In this document: positions 6,006-7,476 of the stretch, piece by piece | How positions within the stretch are numbered: the stretch's first letter is position 1 | Layout of the letters: every line of letters begins with the position of its first letter | NCBI GenBank assembly: GCA_035695265.1 | Contig: DASSEM010000157.1 | Span: 1 to 7,476 of the forward strand | Direction of reading: 5' to 3' | DNA from: RHKX01 sp035695265 | Lineage (GTDB): Bacteria; Actinomycetota; Thermoleophilia; Solirubrobacterales; 70-9 | DNA length: 7,476 bases | Made by a program: the position numbers and the translations under genes | The notes under the pieces: generated by a model | Seen by the model: the letters and a program-made list of their open reading frames with translations, nothing else | What the model was told of the DNA's origin: nothing | Database searches by the model: none

Positions 6006-6175
6006 GATGACCGATCCCGCGAGCTCGCACCCGCGAATGACGCACGGACACACTTCGCCGGATCGCGCCCGTGCTCCTCACCCGTGTCATCAGGCACGGG
6101 CTTCGTCGCCCGGCCACGCCCGGCTCGGTGCCGTGCGCCCTCGCGCGCACGATCCCGCGGCACCGGTCATCTAGA
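6002..6175 (-). other. Nested inverted-repeat element, candidate structured RNA or complex terminator
   Basis: Most of the gap between the 134- and 314-residue genes (5972-6170) is non-coding and symmetric. Outer arms 6002-6021 and 6156-6175 are inverted copies matching at 18 of 20 bases, including a perfect 12-base block (TCTAGATGACCG and its complement). Within them CGCACGG (6041-6047) pairs with CCGTGCG (6131-6137), and GCCCGTGC (6067-6074) pairs with GCACGGGC (6094-6101). All three stems nest in order, giving one extended, interrupted hairpin of about 174 bases. An alternative inner stem is CCCGTG (6081-6086) with CACGGG (6095-6100). In minus-strand RNA one of the two outer mismatches becomes a G-U pair, which slightly favours that strand. 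The outer arms overlap the stop codon of the upstream gene and the -10 box of the downstream gene. There are no tRNA, tmRNA, RNase P or SRP RNA landmarks. Confidence 0.35.
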
Positions 6176-6575
6176 CCGCGTAGGAAGGGCCGTGGCCCGG
6201 CGCGCCCGGCGACTCGATCCGGAAGCTGATCTCCCGTGTCTGGGCGAGCCTGACCTCGACGGTGCGCCCGAGGCCGGACGGCTCGGGGAGGGCGCTGAAG
6301 TCAGCGTCCCGGGCGGCGGCGGCGAGCCGCATCGAGCTCTCGGCCATCGCTTCGATCAGGCCGGCGTAGCCGCTCTCGATCCGCCGCTGCTGATCCTCGA
6401 TCTGCAGACGGAGGTCCCGGAGATGCTCGATCCGCTTCGCGTCGTGGGCGGGCTCGGCGGAGCCGAGCGCGACGACCCGTCCCGCCTCGCGCGCGGCGAC
6501 GGCGACGATCCGGTCGGCATCGCCGCGACCGGCTTCGATCGTCGCTCTGATCCGCTCTGCGATCGGGGGCTCCAT
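6171..6575 (-). CDS. Helical/coiled-coil protein of 134 residues, unknown function
   Basis: I do not recognise this family. Residues 5-36 (ERIRATIEAGRGDADRIV, then AVAAREAGRVV) and 45-92 (RIEHLRDLRLQIEDQQRRIE onward to about AAARDADF) are predicted to be long amphipathic helices. The C-terminal part (about 104-122, RTVEVRLAQTREISFRIES) looks like two beta strands before a short flexible end. No signal peptide or membrane segment is visible, so it is probably cytoplasmic. The order helix, gap, helix resembles the coiled-coil part of the 314-residue protein downstream on the same strand, so the two may be distant relatives. The start at ATG 6575 is supported by TACGAT exactly six bases upstream, consistent with a leaderless mRNA, and no Shine-Dalgarno sequence is present. 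It is divergent from the long coiled-coil gene at 6679. Confidence 0.75.
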   Translation of the reverse strand: MEPPIAERIRATIEAGRGDADRIVAVAAREAGRVVALGSAEPAHDAKRIEHLRDLRLQIEDQQRRIESGYAGLIEAMAESSMRLAAAARDADFSALPEPSGLGRTVEVRLAQTREISFRIESPGAPGHGPSYAV

Positions 6576-6581
6576 GTCCCC

Positions 6582-6587
6582 ATCGTA
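6582..6587 (-). promoter_or_regulatory. Probable -10 element of the 134-residue protein gene (leaderless)
   Basis: On the minus strand TACGAT (6587 to 6582) is followed by six bases (ggggac) and ATG 6575, the third case of TANNNT-N6-ATG in this window. The region where a -35 box would lie is occupied by the right arm of the inverted repeat 6591-6613. Confidence 0.5.
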
Positions 6588-6590
6588 GAA

Positions 6591-6613
6591 GCCGGGGTGG
6601 CGTCATCCCCGGC
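6591..6613. promoter_or_regulatory. Inverted repeat upstream of the 134-residue gene, possible operator
   Basis: GCCGGGG (6591-6597) and CCCCGGC (6607-6613) form a perfect seven-base inverted repeat with a nine-base centre. It lies immediately upstream of the minus-strand -10 box at 6587-6582, covering the spacer and -35 region, which is where a repressor or activator would bind. No regulator can be named from the sequence. Confidence 0.3.
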
Positions 6614-6621
6614 GCCCGAGT

Positions 6622-6641
6622 CGCAAAGGCCGCGATTTGCG
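6622..6641. promoter_or_regulatory. Inverted repeat CGCAAA-N8-TTTGCG, possible operator
   Basis: CGCAAA (6622-6627) and TTTGCG (6636-6641) are perfect inverted six-base arms around eight bases, giving a 20-base dyad. It sits in the middle of the 103-base divergent region 6576-6678, and its A/T triplets stand out in GC-rich surroundings. The size suits a dimeric DNA-binding protein, but no known operator is recognised. Confidence 0.35.
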
Positions 6642-6678
6642 GGTGCGACCGGCGCGCAATCGTGGTAGGACGGGTGCG

Positions 6679-7476
6679 ATGGTGGCGAGCGGCGCGGGCG
6701 ATGAGCGAAGTCAGGAGGCCGGGCGCCGGATCGCCCGCGCCCGCTCGGCGATCAGCTCGAGCTTCGACGAGTTGATCGCGCGGGGGGAGCGGGGAGCCGG
6801 CTCCGCCGGTGCCGCCGGGCCGGCCGGCGATCGTGCCGAGCGCAGTCTGGAGGCGATGATCGACGCTCGGGTGGCAGCCGCCGAGGCGACCCTGCGGTCG
6901 CGGCTGGACGCCGCTCTCGACGAGCGCGAGAGCAGGCACGAGTTGCGGGCGGGCACGGAGGCGACGGCACTGCGGAAGCGGCTCGACGGCGAGATCGCGG
7001 CAGCGCTTCGCGGCGCGACCGCGGAGCTCCGGCGGGAGCTCGCATCCGATCGTGCCGGCTCGCGGCGAGAGCTCGAGGCCGCGACGCGGGCCGAGACAGC
7101 GGCTGCGGCCGGACGGATCGACGAGCTTCGCACCGTCGCGGTTCGCGACGCGGCCCGGGTCGCGGAGGCGGTCGCCGGGAACCGGCTCGAGGCCGTGAGC
7201 GAGACGCTCACCGGCGAGCTGCGGCGCGCCCGTGACGAGATGCGGGCCGAGGTCCAGCGGGTCGCCGGCGCGATCGAGGGCCGTGCCGGCGAGCTCCACG
7301 CCCGGATCCGCGACGAGCAGGAGCGCGCCGGGGCCGAGCGTGAGGGCGAAGTGCGGCGGCGCGCCGAGGCCCGCCTCGACGAGCTGGGCGCCGAGCTCGG
7401 GGCGCGCGTCGATCGTGAGCTTGCCCGTGGTCTGGCGGCGGCGCGCACCGAGCTCGCGGAGGCCGGCACCGGATCG
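6679..7476 (+). CDS. Long Ala/Arg/Glu-rich coiled-coil protein (3' end outside window)
   Basis: The frame is open for 266 codons from ATG 6679 to the window edge, so the C-terminus is missing. The plus-strand frame shows the expected G/C-ending codons and a regular spacing of Leu/Ile/Val/Ala among Arg and Glu, while the opposite-strand readings of this stretch are Arg/Ser-rich shadows. Residues about 10-33 (RRIARARSAISSSFDELIAR) form one helix. A Gly/Ala-rich linker (about 36-50) follows, and then an almost unbroken coiled coil from about residue 52 to the edge, with recurring ELRRELA-, RLDELGAEL- and AELRR-type segments. No signal peptide is present. Length and regularity suggest a filament, tether or SMC-like arm, but charged coiled coils give misleading similarity hits, so no function is claimed. 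AGGA eight bases upstream may be a ribosome binding site; alternatively TAGGAC (6666-6671) is a poor -10 box. Confidence 0.72.
   Translation, partial: MVASGAGDERSQEAGRRIARARSAISSSFDELIARGERGAGSAGAAGPAGDRAERSLEAMIDARVAAAEATLRSRLDAALDERESRHELRAGTEATALRKRLDGEIAAALRGATAELRRELASDRAGSRRELEAATRAETAAAAGRIDELRTVAVRDAARVAEAVAGNRLEAVSETLTGELRRARDEMRAEVQRVAGAIEGRAGELHARIRDEQERAGAEREGEVRRRAEARLDELGAELGARVDRELARGLAAARTELAEAGTGS

Noticed and set aside
6019..6028. Perfect palindrome GCGAGCTCGC at the -35 position of the 314-residue gene
   Set aside because: It could be an operator, but SacI-core palindromes of this kind are common in Glu-Leu/GC-rich DNA, so I did not list it as a separate feature.
6020..6160. 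Possible tRNA, tmRNA, RNase P or SRP RNA in the intergenic region
   Set aside because: No T-loop (GTTCGA-like), no conserved tmRNA or RNase P core and no SRP GNAR-loop motif could be found on either strand.
5972..6163. N-terminal extension of the 314-residue protein to 6163
   Set aside because: The stretch lacks coding character, crosses the TAGAAT box and the inverted-repeat element, and ATG 5971 has a Shine-Dalgarno site.
6301..7299. Long minus-strand frames opposite the right-hand coiled-coil gene
   Set aside because: Their Arg/Ser/Pro-rich translations look like complements of GAG/CTC/CGG coding triplets. The plus frame has regular heptads, a sensible start and stays open to the edge.

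Overview
The window looks like chromosomal DNA from a high-GC actinobacterium (about 70% G+C by eye, with strong G/C preference at third codon positions). Three things support this: a class E sortase, which is typical of Actinomycetota; alanine/arginine/glutamate-rich coiled-coil proteins; and several genes whose start codons lie right behind a TANNNT -10 element, as in leaderless actinobacterial transcripts. The ArgG N-terminus and the coiled-coil genes remind me of Thermoleophilia (Solirubrobacterales/Gaiellales), but that placement is an inference I could not test. I see no tRNA, rRNA, CRISPR array, insertion sequence or phage gene.

Layout. (1) 1-2840 is the edge of a surface-polysaccharide locus. 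A Wzz-type chain-length/co-polymerase gene runs leftward off the window. It is divergent from a two-gene operon encoding a GT4-type glycosyltransferase and a GalE-like NAD-dependent sugar epimerase, with one base between the two genes. (2) 2846-3535 is a class E sortase gene on the minus strand, convergent with the epimerase. (3) 3585-5012 is a complete argininosuccinate synthase gene (argG) followed by a 54-residue membrane protein gene that seems to carry its own leaderless promoter. (4) 5027-7476 holds three helical or coiled-coil proteins of unknown function: a 314-residue protein with a DivIVA-like coiled coil, a Pro/Ala linker and a helical tail; a 134-residue helical protein; and a long coiled-coil protein that runs off the right edge.

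How the parts fit. The Wzz-like protein, glycosyltransferase and epimerase plausibly act together to make or export a glycan, and the sortase anchors proteins at the same envelope. ArgG is a housekeeping enzyme with no obvious link to its neighbours. The coiled-coil genes may form a cell-envelope or cytoskeletal module, but only their shape and proximity suggest it.

The best leads outside the genes are four. TANNNT-N6-ATG occurs at three separate starts, one of them using the argG stop codon as part of its -10 element. Two convergent gene pairs have their stop codons inside hairpin stems. A nested inverted-repeat element at 6002-6175, with 20-base outer arms matching at 18 positions, fills the gap between two coiled-coil genes and could be a structured RNA. 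Two inverted repeats lie in the divergent promoter region at 6576-6678.
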